This document shows positions 17,315 to 25,985 of a stretch of DNA of 64,000 nucleotides, piece by piece (the first letter of the stretch is position 1; each line of letters begins with the position of its first letter). Location: contig NZ_JMME01000005.1 of NCBI RefSeq assembly GCF_000686945.1, forward strand, positions 62,001-126,000, given 5' to 3'. A program made the position numbers and the translations under genes. The notes below the pieces were generated by a model that saw only the letters and a program-made list of their open reading frames with translations, was not told the DNA's origin and did no database searches. The stretch is from Selenomonas sp. AE3005 (GTDB taxonomy: Bacteria > Bacillota > Negativicutes > Selenomonadales > Selenomonadaceae).

Positions 17315-17932
17315 TTGCCATCATTCATGAAAGACGAATTAAAGAAGAAGGATGAGCAAAAGCTGGAGGAAATGCAGCAGGAAATCAATGCTGCTCATGC
17401 TGATGAGGCCGATGAGGCGGAAGATGCAGCCAGCGAAAGCGCAGAAAATGAAAATGAAGAAACTCAGGAGCCTCAGGACGAAGTTGCTGCCCAGATTGAA
17501 AAACTGACAGCAGACTTGAAGGAAAAAGAAGACAGAGCTCTTCGCCTGCAGGCAGATTTTGAAAACTTCCGCCGCCGGACCAGCAAGGAAAAAGAAGAAC
17601 TGGCCGCGGTGGTAACGCAGGGGCTTTTGAAGGATATGCTGCCGCTTTTGGATAACTTCGAGCGTGCTATGGCCGCTGAGGCCAAAGACGGTGAGGCTTT
17701 CCAGAAAGGCGTGGAAATGATTTTCACGCAGTTCACGGAAATCCTGAAAAAGAACGGCCTTGAACACATTGAGGTAGAAGGTCAGAAATTTGACCCGAAC
17801 TTCCATCAGGCTGTCATGCGTGTCCAGAATGCAGATATGGAAGATGATGACATCGCCCAGGAACTGCAGAAGGGCTACATGGTGAAGGGCCGGGTAATCC
17901 GCCCGTCCATGGTGCAGGTTGTTGCTAACTGA
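17315..17932 (+). CDS. grpE: Nucleotide exchange factor GrpE
   Basis: About 205 residues. The TTG at 17315 is preferred, 6 bases after AAAGAGGTG; GTG 17306 overlaps that site. The first half is a very acidic, long coiled coil (EDAASESAENENEETQEP, then RALRLQADFENFRRRTSKEKEE). The C-terminal beta domain is marked by FDPNFHQAVMRV and KGYMVKGRVIRPSMVQV. It forms dimers that release ADP from DnaK. It lies between hrcA and dnaK with 30-50 base gaps. Confidence 0.96.
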   Translation: MPSFMKDELKKKDEQKLEEMQQEINAAHADEADEAEDAASESAENENEETQEPQDEVAAQIEKLTADLKEKEDRALRLQADFENFRRRTSKEKEELAAVVTQGLLKDMLPLLDNFERAMAAEAKDGEAFQKGVEMIFTQFTEILKKNGLEHIEVEGQKFDPNFHQAVMRVQNADMEDDDIAQELQKGYMVKGRVIRPSMVQVVAN

Positions 17933-17965
17933 TTGAGTTAATAAAAGTTTTTAGGAGGATAAATC

Positions 17966-19822
17966 ATGTCAAAGGTTATTGGTATTGACTTAGGTACGAC
18001 GAACTCCGTTGTATCCGTTATGGAAGGCGGCGAGCCGACTGTCATCACGAATCCGGAAGGCAGCCGTATCACCCCGTCTGTTGTAGGTTTCACGAAGGAC
18101 GGCCAGCGCCTCGTTGGTCAGCTGGCTAAGCGCCAGGCTGTGTCCAACCCGGACCGTACGATTGCATCCATCAAACGCCACATGGGCGAAAATGACTATA
18201 AGGTCAGCATTGATGGCAAGGATTACACGCCGCAGGAAATCTCCGCTATGGTTCTGCAGAAACTGAAAGCTGACGCCGAGGCATATCTTGGCGAAACTGT
18301 CAGCCAGGCTGTAATCACGGTTCCGGCTTACTTCAACGACAGCCAGCGTCAGGCTACCAAAGATGCTGGTAAGATTGCCGGCCTCGAAGTTCTGCGTATC
18401 ATCAACGAACCGACGGCAGCTGCCCTGGCTTACGGCCTCGACAAGGACGAAGATGAAACGGTTCTCGTATTCGACCTCGGCGGTGGTACGTTCGATGTAT
18501 CTATCCTCGAACTCTCCAGCGGTACGTTCGAAGTTCTGGCTACCAATGGTGATACTCACCTCGGTGGTGATGACTTTGACCAGAAGATTATGGACTGGAT
18601 GGTTGAAGAATTCAAGAAGGAAAACAGCATTGACCTGTCTCAGGACAAGATGGCTGCGCAGCGTCTCAAAGAGGCTGCTGAAAAAGCTAAGATTGAGCTT
18701 TCCAGCATGACGCAGACCAACATCAACCTGCCGTTCATCACGGCTGACGCTACGGGCCCGAAACATCTCGACCTGACGCTGTCCCGTGCTAAGTTCGATG
18801 AACTGACCCGTGACCTCGTAGAACGTACGATGGAACCGACGCGCAAGGCTATGGCTGACGCTGACCTTTCCGGCAGCGATATCAGCAAGGTAATCCTCGT
18901 TGGTGGTTCTTCCCGTATCCCGGCTGTGCAGGAGGCTATTCGTCAGTTCCTCGCTAAGGAACCCTCCAAGGGCGTTAACCCGGATGAATGCGTATCTGTT
19001 GGTGCTGCTATTCAGGGCGGTGTGCTCGTTGGTGAAGTTAAGGATGTACTGCTCCTCGACGTTACGCCGTTGTCCCTGGGTATTGAAACCCTCGGCGGTG
19101 TCTGCACGAAGATTATCGAGCGCAACACGACGATTCCGACGCATAAGAGCCAGGTATTCTCCACGGCTGCTGATAACCAGCCGTCCGTTGATATCCATGT
19201 TCTGCAGGGCGAACGCGAAATGGCTGCCGGCAACAAGACGCTCGGCCGTTTCGAACTCTCCGATATTCCGCCTGCACCGCGTGGTGTTCCTAAGATTGAA
19301 GTTTCCTTCGATATCGATGCCAACGGTATTGTGCATGTATCTGCCAAAGACCTCGGCACGGGCAAGGAACAGAAGATTACGATTCAGTCCGATGGCGGCA
19401 TGACCAAGGAAGACATTGACCGTATGGTTAAAGAGGCTGAGGCCCATGCAGCTGAAGATAAGAAACAGAAAGAGGCCGTTGAGGTCAAGAACCAGGGCGA
19501 AAGCCTTGCATATCAGGCCGAAAAGACATTGAAAGACCTTGGCGACAAGGCTGATAAGACGCAGGCTGCAAATGTTCAGGCTGGCATTGATAAGCTCAAA
19601 GAGGCCCTCAAGGGTGGCGACACTGACGCTATCAAGAAGGCTACGGAAGAACTGCAGAAACCGCTCTACGAAATGAGCGCCGCTGCTTATCAGCAGGCTC
19701 AGGCCGCTGGCGCACAGGGTGCACCGGGCGCAGATGCAGGCGCTGGTGCTCAGCAGCAGGCTAAGGCTGATGATGATGTAGTTGATGCCGAATATACGGA
19801 AGTCAAAGACGACAAGAAATAA
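17966..19822 (+). CDS. dnaK: Molecular chaperone DnaK (Hsp70)
   Basis: A 618-residue Hsp70. [19 protein letters not shown] opens the ATPase domain; [32 protein letters not shown] and the third signature [14 protein letters not shown] are intact. The interdomain linker is [12 protein letters not shown], the substrate domain includes [12 protein letters not shown], and the C-terminal tail ends [15 protein letters not shown]. It folds and refolds proteins together with DnaJ and GrpE. AGGAGG lies 8 bases before ATG. Confidence 0.99.
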   Translation: MSKVIGIDLGTTNSVVSVMEGGEPTVITNPEGSRITPSVVGFTKDGQRLVGQLAKRQAVSNPDRTIASIKRHMGENDYKVSIDGKDYTPQEISAMVLQKLKADAEAYLGETVSQAVITVPAYFNDSQRQATKDAGKIAGLEVLRIINEPTAAALAYGLDKDEDETVLVFDLGGGTFDVSILELSSGTFEVLATNGDTHLGGDDFDQKIMDWMVEEFKKENSIDLSQDKMAAQRLKEAAEKAKIELSSMTQTNINLPFITADATGPKHLDLTLSRAKFDELTRDLVERTMEPTRKAMADADLSGSDISKVILVGGSSRIPAVQEAIRQFLAKEPSKGVNPDECVSVGAAIQGGVLVGEVKDVLLLDVTPLSLGIETLGGVCTKIIERNTTIPTHKSQVFSTAADNQPSVDIHVLQGEREMAAGNKTLGRFELSDIPPAPRGVPKIEVSFDIDANGIVHVSAKDLGTGKEQKITIQSDGGMTKEDIDRMVKEAEAHAAEDKKQKEAVEVKNQGESLAYQAEKTLKDLGDKADKTQAANVQAGIDKLKEALKGGDTDAIKKATEELQKPLYEMSAAAYQQAQAAGAQGAPGADAGAGAQQQAKADDDVVDAEYTEVKDDKK

Positions 19823-19842
19823 GTTTTCTCTTTGATACATTG

Positions 19843-19876
19843 TTGGGAGCCGCTTTAGTCAGGCTCCCAATAGTTT
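19843..19876 (+). terminator. Hairpin between dnaK and dnaJ, probable partial terminator
   Basis: TTGGGAGCC and GGCTCCCAA pair exactly around a 10-base loop and are followed by TAGTTTTT. Because dnaJ follows without an evident promoter, this may reduce readthrough so that DnaK exceeds DnaJ, or protect the 3' end of dnaK mRNA. Confidence 0.6.
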
Positions 19877-19892
19877 TTAAGGATGGTGCAAC

Positions 19893-21059
19893 GTGAGCGA
19901 GAAACGCGATTACTATGAGGTACTGGGCGTCAGCAAGGGTGCCTCGGAGGCCGAAATCAAAAAGGCTTATAAAAAAATGGCCCGCAAATATCATCCCGAC
20001 TTAAACCGTGACGACCCGAAAACTGCGGAAGAAAAATTCAAAGAGGTCAATGAGGCTTATGATGTCCTTAAAGACCCACAGAAAAAAGCAGCTTATGACC
20101 AGTTTGGCCATGACGCCTTCGCAAATGGCATGGGCGGTGGCGGAGCCGGTGGTTTTGGCGGTTTCGGTGGCGGCTTTGGTGGTTTTGGCGGCGGTGCTGA
20201 AGGTTTCGGGGATATCTTCGATATGTTCTTCGGTGGCGGCGGCCGCCGTTCCGGTGGCCGTCCTGGTCCGGAACGCGGCAGCGACCTGCGCTATGATTTG
20301 GAAATAACCTTTGAAGAGGCAGCCTTTGGTAAAGAGGCTGAACTCAATGTACCGCGGACAGAGAATTGCGAGAGCTGTCATGGTACAGGCGCAGCTCCGG
20401 GAACCAGCCCGGAAACCTGCCCTGACTGTAATGGTACGGGTACGCGGCAGACGGTGGCCAATACGCCGTTTGGCCGTATGGTCAACCAGACGACCTGTGG
20501 ACGCTGTCATGGTACGGGTAAAATCGTCAAGAATCCCTGTGGTGACTGTCATGGTACAGGGCACAAGAAGGTTACGCGCAAAATCAAGGTTAATATCCCG
20601 AAAGGCGTGGACAATGGTTCGCGCGTGCGCGTAAGCGGCGGCGGTGAGGCTGGTGTACGTGGCGGCGGCAACGGCGACCTCTACGTATATATTTTCATCA
20701 AACCTCATAAGATTTTCCGGCGTGAAGGTTACGATGTCATTGTGGAAGTGCCGGTATCCTTTGTCCAGGCTGCCCTGGGCGACAAGGTACAGGTACCGAC
20801 TATCGATGGCACGGTGGAAGTCAAGATTCCGGCCGGCACGCAGTCCGGTAAAATCCTGCGCTTGCGTGAGCGCGGTATTCCGCACCTGCGCGGCAATGGG
20901 CGCGGTGACGAGCATGTGGTCATCAAGGTACTCACGCCGCAGAACCTCAACCAGCGCCAGAAGGAACTGCTCAAGGAGTTCGGCGAAATCAGCGGCGATA
21001 AGGTGAACCCGGAACAGAAGAGTTTCCTGGATAATATCAAAAATCTCTTCAAAAAGTAA
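19893..21059 (+). CDS. dnaJ: Co-chaperone DnaJ (Hsp40)
   Basis: A 388-residue class A J-protein starting at GTG. The J domain has the HPD tripeptide (KYHPDLN, about residues 31-37). A long Gly/Phe region with repeated GGFGG follows. Four zinc-binding repeats are complete: [24 protein letters not shown] and CGDCHGTG. The C-terminal beta domains follow. It delivers clients to DnaK and stimulates its ATPase. It is the last gene of the CIRCE operon here; prmA, its usual follower, lies 6 kb away. Confidence 0.98.
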   Translation: MSEKRDYYEVLGVSKGASEAEIKKAYKKMARKYHPDLNRDDPKTAEEKFKEVNEAYDVLKDPQKKAAYDQFGHDAFANGMGGGGAGGFGGFGGGFGGFGGGAEGFGDIFDMFFGGGGRRSGGRPGPERGSDLRYDLEITFEEAAFGKEAELNVPRTENCESCHGTGAAPGTSPETCPDCNGTGTRQTVANTPFGRMVNQTTCGRCHGTGKIVKNPCGDCHGTGHKKVTRKIKVNIPKGVDNGSRVRVSGGGEAGVRGGGNGDLYVYIFIKPHKIFRREGYDVIVEVPVSFVQAALGDKVQVPTIDGTVEVKIPAGTQSGKILRLRERGIPHLRGNGRGDEHVVIKVLTPQNLNQRQKELLKEFGEISGDKVNPEQKSFLDNIKNLFKK

Positions 21060-21097
21060 GATTAGATAGGCCGATACGTTGATATGTTGAGGCGTGG

Positions 21098-21293
21098 CGG
21101 CAGGGCTGGTGACTGCCTGCGCTGCGCTATGACCTTTGGCTAAAAATCTTTTTTGCCTTTTATAAAACGCAAAGTACTTAAACTCACTTCGTTCAGACAA
21201 AAGTACTTTGCGTTTTTATTTTTGTTGGGCAAAAAAGATTTTCTTAACGCCAAATGTCATACGCTTTGCTGCAGACAGCCACCAGCCCTGCCG
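21098..21293. repeat. 196-bp giant palindrome
   Basis: The ends pair perfectly over 14 bp (21098-21111 with 21280-21293). Complementarity continues inwards with interruptions: TGACCTTTGGC with GCCAAATGTCA, AAATCTTTTTTGCC with GGCAAAAAAGATTTT, and AAAACGCAAAGTACTT with AAGTACTTTGCGTTTT. The loop contains CACTTCGTTCAGACA, which matches a segment of the 608-bp elements at 13 of 15 positions (12178-12192). It lies between the convergent dnaJ and bioD genes. No coding sequence is supported here. Confidence 0.8.
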
Positions 21294-21309
21294 GTACACA
21301 AGAAATATA

Positions 21310-21352
21310 AAGGCCTGTGCATGGTTAAATACATGCAACAGGCCTTAATTTT
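21310..21352. terminator. Bidirectional terminator after bioD
   Basis: AAGGCCTGTGCATG pairs with CATGCAACAGGCCTT (one mismatch/bulge) and is flanked by A- and T-rich sequence on both sides. It serves bioD on the minus strand and stops readthrough from dnaJ. Confidence 0.8.
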
Positions 21353-21379
21353 ATCTTTAGACAACAAAATTCTATTTTG

Positions 21380-22066
21380 TCAGCAAAATAGGGCGGCAAG
21401 TTTTTCTGCCGGCAGGCTGGGAAGATTTTTGTCGCCATGACTGACGCAGGAAAGTACGTCAAGTCCGGTAAGTTTTTCGCACATAAGGCGGTTATCTTCT
21501 TCCATTACAGCGTGCGGATGGAAGTTGTTAAATATAATTCCCTTCAATGGTAAGTTTTTTTGTTTCATGTATTCATAGGTGAGTACTACGCCATTGATGG
21601 TGCCTAGTCCGGCATCTGCCACTAAAACGCTGGGCAGGTTGAATCTGCGCACAATATCTGCCAAAGAAATATGCTCTTCATCGTAACGCAAGGGGCAGGT
21701 AATGCCGCCGCTGCCTTCGACAACGACGTAATCATGTTCATGGCAGACTTCATGAAAGGTCTGCTCAATTACTTCCATGCGTACGGGCTGGCCTTCGATA
21801 CGAGCGGCGAGATGCGGTGATACTGCGTGCTCATAGACATAGGGGCACATGCTGGCAAGGCTTTGTGAAATGCCGGAAATCTCTTTGACAAAGAGCGCAT
21901 CACCTGGAATCAGGGTGCCGTCAGAACGGCGGTCATTGCCGCTCATGGCCGCTTTGTAATAAGCAACATCCAGCCCTGACTCATGCAGTGTTTTTACAAG
22001 AAGGCCGGCTATATAAGTCTTGCCAATTTCTGTGCCGGTTCCTGTGATGAATAAGTTTTTGCTCAT
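21380..22066 (-). CDS. bioD: Dethiobiotin synthetase
   Basis: 228 residues from ATG 22066, 7 bases after AAGGAGG. FITGTGTEIGKTYIAGLL is the P-loop with the family's TGTxxGKT. VVEGSGGITCPL is the second nucleotide/metal loop and VADAGLGTINGVVLTYE the conserved third motif. It closes the ureido ring of 7,8-diaminopelargonate with CO2 and ATP to give dethiobiotin. The ATGA overlap with bioY means translational coupling. bioB and bioF are not in the window. Confidence 0.95.
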   Translation of the reverse strand: MSKNLFITGTGTEIGKTYIAGLLVKTLHESGLDVAYYKAAMSGNDRRSDGTLIPGDALFVKEISGISQSLASMCPYVYEHAVSPHLAARIEGQPVRMEVIEQTFHEVCHEHDYVVVEGSGGITCPLRYDEEHISLADIVRRFNLPSVLVADAGLGTINGVVLTYEYMKQKNLPLKGIIFNNFHPHAVMEEDNRLMCEKLTGLDVLSCVSHGDKNLPSLPAEKLAALFC

Positions 22067-22650
22067 GCGCACACCTCCTTATGAGCTGTGGCATGGTTTT
22101 CTGTTATCCATACACCGCTGTGGTAACAGCGCAAGCCGATGGCTGCAGCGGCCAGGCAAAGAAGAAAGTCAGGTATTACCTGTAAAACGCCACAGTAAAA
22201 GATGGCTGTCCAAAGAGGAATTGGCGTGTCAATCACATAGTTGGAAAACAGATAGAACCAGCTTATGCCAATCACGTACACAATAACCATGCCCAAAAGG
22301 TTAGCGGCCAGCAGGCGTCCATACGAAACGGTAGAAACTTGACGGGCATAAAAACCGCCAAGCCAGGCCTGCAGGATAAAGGCTAAAAGATAGCCAAACG
22401 TTGGCTGCAGTATATAGGCAGGGCCGCCGCCGGAGGCAAAGACCGGTACGCCCAACAATCCCAGCAATACATAAGCACTTACGGTAATGGCTCCGAGCCG
22501 GGCACCAAGAACGAGCCCGGCCAGCAGGGTAAACAAAAATTGCAGGGTGTATACATCTGTACCTACCGGAATGCGGATAAAGGTGCCTGCGGTAATCAGA
22601 GCAATGAATAAGCCGCAGAGAACGAGTTCGCGTGTATTAAGATGTTTCAT
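22063..22650 (-). CDS. bioY: Biotin transporter substrate-binding subunit BioY
   Basis: 195 residues from ATG 22650, 5 bases after GGAGG; the upstream in-frame extension has no such site. Six membrane helices with the BioY signature ALITAGTFIRIPVG near the start and GARLGAITVSAYVLLGLLGVPVF in the middle (only parts are needed). Also seen is GPAYILQPTFGYLLAFI. It is the S component of an ECF transporter; the shared EcfA and EcfT parts are not in the window, though some BioY act alone. Placement between bioA and bioD lets the cell choose uptake and synthesis under one repressor. Confidence 0.94.
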   Translation of the reverse strand: MKHLNTRELVLCGLFIALITAGTFIRIPVGTDVYTLQFLFTLLAGLVLGARLGAITVSAYVLLGLLGVPVFASGGGPAYILQPTFGYLLAFILQAWLGGFYARQVSTVSYGRLLAANLLGMVIVYVIGISWFYLFSNYVIDTPIPLWTAIFYCGVLQVIPDFLLCLAAAAIGLRCYHSGVWITENHATAHKEVCA

Positions 22651-22676
22651 AATTTCCTCCGTATCTATTAAAATAA

Positions 22677-23879
22677 TTAGGCGTTCCGAAACCATTCCTT
22701 CATAACGTCATAGATGTGAATCAGTTCTTCATCAGTCAGTATATAAGGAGCCATGCTGTATAGATAGGTCAGGAATGGTCTGGCAAAGACGCCGCGCTCA
22801 TAGGCAAATTGCTGATATCCTGCCAGCGTTTCGGCATTATAAACTTCAATGCAGGCACAGCCGCCCATAATACGGATTTCGCGTATGCGAGGGTCAGTAA
22901 AGCCAGCCAATTCCTTGCGGGCGACTTCTTCCATGTGTCTGGCCCTGGCGGTTACATTCAGCTGGTCATAGAGTTCAATAGAGGCCTTGGCAGCGGCGCA
23001 CGCCAGTGCATTGCCCATAAAAGTAGGGCCATGCATTAAGGCTTTTTCCGGTGCATCATCGTAAAAGGCCGTAAAAACTTTTTTTCTGGCTACAGTGACC
23101 GCATGGCCGATATGTCCGCCGGTAAGTCCCTTGCCCAGTGCCAGAATATCCGGTAAAACCACATCGGCGACAAAGCGATGACCAGTACGGCCAAAGCCTG
23201 TAGCCACTTCATCAAAAATCAGCAAAACATCATATTCGTCGCAGAGTTCTCTAGCCCGTTTAAGAAAGGCAATATCATACATTCGCATACCGCCTGCTCC
23301 CTGCAGCAAGGGCTCGACAATGAAAGCGTTCAGCTCGTGACCATAGCGGACGAAGGCTTTTTCCAAAGCGGCAATCTCCGTGGGGATATGCACAACATAG
23401 GGATTTTTGCCGTATACCTGCAGGATAAAATGGTAATCCTCATCATCACCGACGGACATGGTTTTAAAGGTATCACCATGATACGCATGTTCAAGTGCCA
23501 GAACTGTACGGCGGTCATTCTCTCCGCGGTTCACATAATACTGCAGGGCCATTTTTAGTGCGACCTCTACAGCCACACTGCCGGAATCAGAGAAAAAGCA
23601 ATAGTCCAGATCACCCGGCAGCCAGGCGGCGAGCTTTTCTGAGAGTTCCTCTACGGGCTTATGTGTTAGACCGCCCAGCATAACATGGGAAAATTTTTCC
23701 GCCTGCTGACAGATGGCTGCTGTAATTTGCGGCTGATGATAGCCGTATATTACGCTCCACCAGGAAGAGATAGAATCTAATAGCTTGGCATCTTTGGTGT
23801 AAAGATAAGGCCCTTCGGCCTTTAGTATCTCATAAGGAGCGTTCATGTTCTTCATTTGCTGGTAGGGATACCATATCAT
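22677..23879 (-). CDS. bioA: Adenosylmethionine-8-amino-7-oxononanoate aminotransferase
   Basis: A 400-residue class III PLP aminotransferase, slightly shorter than typical BioA (about 430). WYPYQQMKNM matches the BioA N-terminal substrate loop. SISSWWSVIYGY, FDEVATGFGRTG and the PLP lysine in LALGKGLTGGHI are present. It converts 7-keto-8-aminopelargonate to 7,8-diaminopelargonate, using SAM as amino donor in most members. First gene of bioA-bioY-bioD, read from a promoter with a BirA-type operator. Confidence 0.94.
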   Translation of the reverse strand: MIWYPYQQMKNMNAPYEILKAEGPYLYTKDAKLLDSISSWWSVIYGYHQPQITAAICQQAEKFSHVMLGGLTHKPVEELSEKLAAWLPGDLDYCFFSDSGSVAVEVALKMALQYYVNRGENDRRTVLALEHAYHGDTFKTMSVGDDEDYHFILQVYGKNPYVVHIPTEIAALEKAFVRYGHELNAFIVEPLLQGAGGMRMYDIAFLKRARELCDEYDVLLIFDEVATGFGRTGHRFVADVVLPDILALGKGLTGGHIGHAVTVARKKVFTAFYDDAPEKALMHGPTFMGNALACAAAKASIELYDQLNVTARARHMEEVARKELAGFTDPRIREIRIMGGCACIEVYNAETLAGYQQFAYERGVFARPFLTYLYSMAPYILTDEELIHIYDVMKEWFRNA

Positions 23880-23951
23880 TTTATTACGTCCTCCCTTAGT
23901 TTAGTGTTTGTCTGCATATCTGTCGTTTCTTTTGGTAAAGACTACAATAAA

Positions 23952-24005
23952 ACGATACTCTTCTATTCTTATTATGTCAACCTTTAAGACGATAATGGTT
24001 TACGT
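23952..24005 (-). promoter_or_regulatory. bioA promoter overlapping a BirA-type operator
   Basis: On the minus strand TTGACA (23980-23975), 17 bases, TATCGT (23957-23952). GTCAACC (23976-23982), 14 bases, GGTTTAC (23997-24003) on the plus strand is an inverted repeat that resembles the known BirA operator core GTWAACC-N14/16-GGTTWAC. The operator half covers the -35 box, so binding would block polymerase. Repressor: BirA encoded at 7783. Confidence 0.78.
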
Positions 24006-24070
24006 AAAGTATGGAGACGTTGACATAAAAAATGCGTGTTTGTATAATTACCACAGACATTCATTAGTAT

Positions 24071-24203
24071 AACGAGGCAAGAAAATGTCCACCACCTCAG
24101 CAGGTGGGGGCACGAATACCAAAACAGGCGGCGAGCATATCTCCCACCTCGTTGAAACGCCAAGAGGAAGTTTTGCCTATGGCAAAACTGGAACAACGGC
24201 GTT
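24071..24203. repeat. Folded intergenic element, two stem domains
   Basis: AACGAGG (24071-24077) pairs with CCTCGTT (24147-24153) and encloses the hairpin CCACCT-CAGC-AGGTGG (24092-24107). Next to it AACGCC (24156-24161) pairs with GGCGTT (24198-24203) and encloses GTTTTGCC-TAT-GGCAAAAC (24170-24188). The rest of the 364-bp gap 23880-24243 holds the bioA promoter. It could be a relic of an IS200/IS605-type end or a leader RNA of the gene at 24244; neither is shown. Confidence 0.5.
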
Positions 24204-24243
24204 ATAAAAATTACAGCTGATAATGGCGATGTAAGGAGTTTTT

Positions 24244-24927
24244 ATGCAAATCCAAGTGGCCGAAGTGCCCATTGAAGTACAGAAAAAACGCATAAAGAAC
24301 ATGCATCTCTATGTCAAGCCACCCTATGGCCGTGTGGTAATATCGGCGCCGCTCAGAGTACCGGATAAGGCGATAGAACTTTTTGCCCGGAGTAATCTGC
24401 CCTGGGTACGGCGGCAGATTAAGCGCTTTCAGGCGCAGCCACGTGCGGCAGTGCGGCAATACGTATCCGGGGAAACAGTGTACCTTTGGGGCGAGGCTTA
24501 TGGTACGGTGGTTATCGAGTCGGTAAAGCCCGCCTATAAAATCATGGGCGATAAAATCCTCTTGTATCTGCCGAAAAAGTCCAGCATGGAGTGGCGTGAA
24601 AAATTTATGCGTGAGGTTTACCGTGCGGAACTTATAAAGAAAGCTGCCGTACTTATGCCCAAGTGGGAGCAGTTAACCGGCCTCCAAGCCAACGAGTGGC
24701 GCACTAAGTATATGAAAACGCGCTGGGGCACCTGCAATATCGTGGCGAAAAGAATCTGGCTCAACGTCCAGCTGGCCGAAAAGCCGCCAGTTTGTCTGGA
24801 ATACGTAATCCTGCACGAGCTGACCCATTTAATCGAAAAACACCACAATGCCAGATTCTACGGCTATGTGGCAAAGTTCATGCCGGACTGGCAGGAAATC
24901 AGAAGGCGGCTCAATAATTTAACATAG
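24244..24927 (+). CDS. YgjP-like (UPF/DUF45) zinc metallopeptidase
   Basis: A 227-residue cytosolic protein of the YgjP/WLM-SprT-like superfamily. The zinc-site motif HELTHLIEKHH lies near residue 192, with HNARFY just after. Upstream, KYMKTRWGTCN is the conserved family motif that precedes the active-site helix. The N-terminal beta-rich half (KRIKNMHLYVKPPYGRVVIS) is also typical. SprT-like relatives act on DNA-bound proteins in eukaryotes; for bacterial YgjP the role is unsettled, and these genes often sit near restriction or defence genes. A GTAAGGAG site precedes the ATG. It may form a unit with the HEPN gene 30 bases downstream. Confidence 0.9.
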   Translation: MQIQVAEVPIEVQKKRIKNMHLYVKPPYGRVVISAPLRVPDKAIELFARSNLPWVRRQIKRFQAQPRAAVRQYVSGETVYLWGEAYGTVVIESVKPAYKIMGDKILLYLPKKSSMEWREKFMREVYRAELIKKAAVLMPKWEQLTGLQANEWRTKYMKTRWGTCNIVAKRIWLNVQLAEKPPVCLEYVILHELTHLIEKHHNARFYGYVAKFMPDWQEIRRRLNNLT

Positions 24928-24957
24928 AAGGGCATAGATAGATTTGGGTGAGTAAGC

Positions 24958-25356
24958 ATGAAAAAATATGAGTCTTTTGCCAGAGGTCTGGCAGTTTTAG
25001 CGCAGGCCGATAGAGAATTAGCGGTGCAAAATGAGATTTATCGCATGGGGATAATAGGGCAGTTTAATTTGACGTTTGAGCTGGCGTGGAAGGCACTTAA
25101 AGAAATATTGGAGCTGCATGGCGTGGCTGAGGCGGTTACAGGCTCACCAAGGGAAATTTTTAAGTCAGCATATAAGCTGGGCTGGCTTAGTGATGATAAA
25201 ATTTGGTTGGATATGTTGAAGAAACGTAATATAGCTATTCATGTGTACGATGAAGAAAAAGCTCTGACGGTCATGAAGGTGATTTTTGCTGATTACATAA
25301 TTGCCTTGCAGGATTTGGACAAAGAGTTGTCTAAGCGGTTGGCTGAAGTGGAGTAG
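24958..25356 (+). CDS. HEPN-domain protein (HI0074/HepT-like), orphan
   Basis: A 132-residue all-helical protein. FNLTFELAWKALKEIL is the hallmark of the nucleotidyltransferase substrate-binding (HI0074) family. It has the HEPN RNase-type motif R-x4-H-x-Y intact at Arg90, His95 and Tyr97 (RNIAIHVY). HepT toxins of this fold are RNases silenced by AMPylation of the Tyr by MntA, a minimal nucleotidyltransferase normally encoded next to it. No MntA-like gene is present on either side, so this is an orphan, a remnant of a toxin-antitoxin pair, or relies on a partner elsewhere. It is more AT-rich than its neighbours, which hints at transfer. Confidence 0.85.
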   Translation: MKKYESFARGLAVLAQADRELAVQNEIYRMGIIGQFNLTFELAWKALKEILELHGVAEAVTGSPREIFKSAYKLGWLSDDKIWLDMLKKRNIAIHVYDEEKALTVMKVIFADYIIALQDLDKELSKRLAEVE

Positions 25357-25414
25357 CCACGATTGTACAGGAAACGTTGGCTGAAAAGTAGAACATACAC
25401 ATTTATGCATAAGA

Positions 25415-25447
25415 AAACCAGGCGATTTGCTTTCGCCTGGGTTTCTA
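25415..25447. terminator. Terminator between the HEPN gene and the peptide gene
   Basis: AAACCAGGCGA pairs with TCGCCTGGGTTT (one bulged G) around a short loop. Convergent genes on both sides suggest use in both directions. Confidence 0.65.
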
Positions 25448-25459
25448 TGTTATATGCTT

Positions 25460-25831
25460 TTACACAACTTCGGCATCGTGAATCATGCTGAGGACTTCGC
25501 TCTGGCTGAGGGATTTGCCATTCAGGGAGTAGGAGTTTTTGCTGGCGAATAAGCCAGTACCGACTAAGCCTACGCTCATATCGGACTTAATGCCCAGCTG
25601 GTTAAGCCCATTACCGACAGCGCCGCTGAGGGCTATATTAAAGGGGCCGGCCAGCCTGCCAATGCCGGCGCTCTTTACGGCTCCTAAAGCACTGCCGATG
25701 GCTTTGCCGCAGGTTCCACCCTTTTGGCAGAAGGCACCAGCTAATTCGTATACTTCGTCTAACGTGCCGCCGGATACCTGGTCCAGCTCTTCCAAATCCA
25801 GTACTTCTTTCAGTTCAGTGTTCTTAGTCAT
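25460..25831 (-). CDS. Double-glycine leader peptide, bacteriocin-like
   Basis: 123 residues from ATG 25831 (AGGGGTG upstream). The N-terminus LKEVLDLEELDQVSGG (ending at Gly22) fits the class II bacteriocin leader with its Leu/Glu spacing and Gly-Gly cleavage site, recognised by C39-peptidase ABC exporters. Cleavage would leave about 101 residues. These are rich in Gly, Ala and Ser with two cysteines (Cys35, Cys41; CQKGGTC) and a small hydrophobic centre (SALGAVKSAGIGRLAGPFN), which suits a pore-forming or pheromone-like peptide. No exporter, immunity or modification gene is nearby, so it must use a transporter encoded elsewhere or be an orphan. Confidence 0.75.
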   Translation of the reverse strand: MTKNTELKEVLDLEELDQVSGGTLDEVYELAGAFCQKGGTCGKAIGSALGAVKSAGIGRLAGPFNIALSGAVGNGLNQLGIKSDMSVGLVGTGLFASKNSYSLNGKSLSQSEVLSMIHDAEVV

Positions 25832-25985
25832 GGTAATCACCCCTAAAAGTTTTTGTGTTTGTCTTTATGTCTATATATACGCAGGAAAAGAAAAAGCATT
25901 ACATGATTTGCGAAAAATAATGCAGAAAAATGTGATATAATATGGCGCATAGTAAGAAATTCAGTGATTTTTCGGGAATGTTGGT

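Noticed and set aside
17990-19840. 616-residue minus-strand open frame opposite dnaK
   Set aside because: A shadow produced by codon bias of the highly expressed dnaK gene; dnaK itself is unambiguous.
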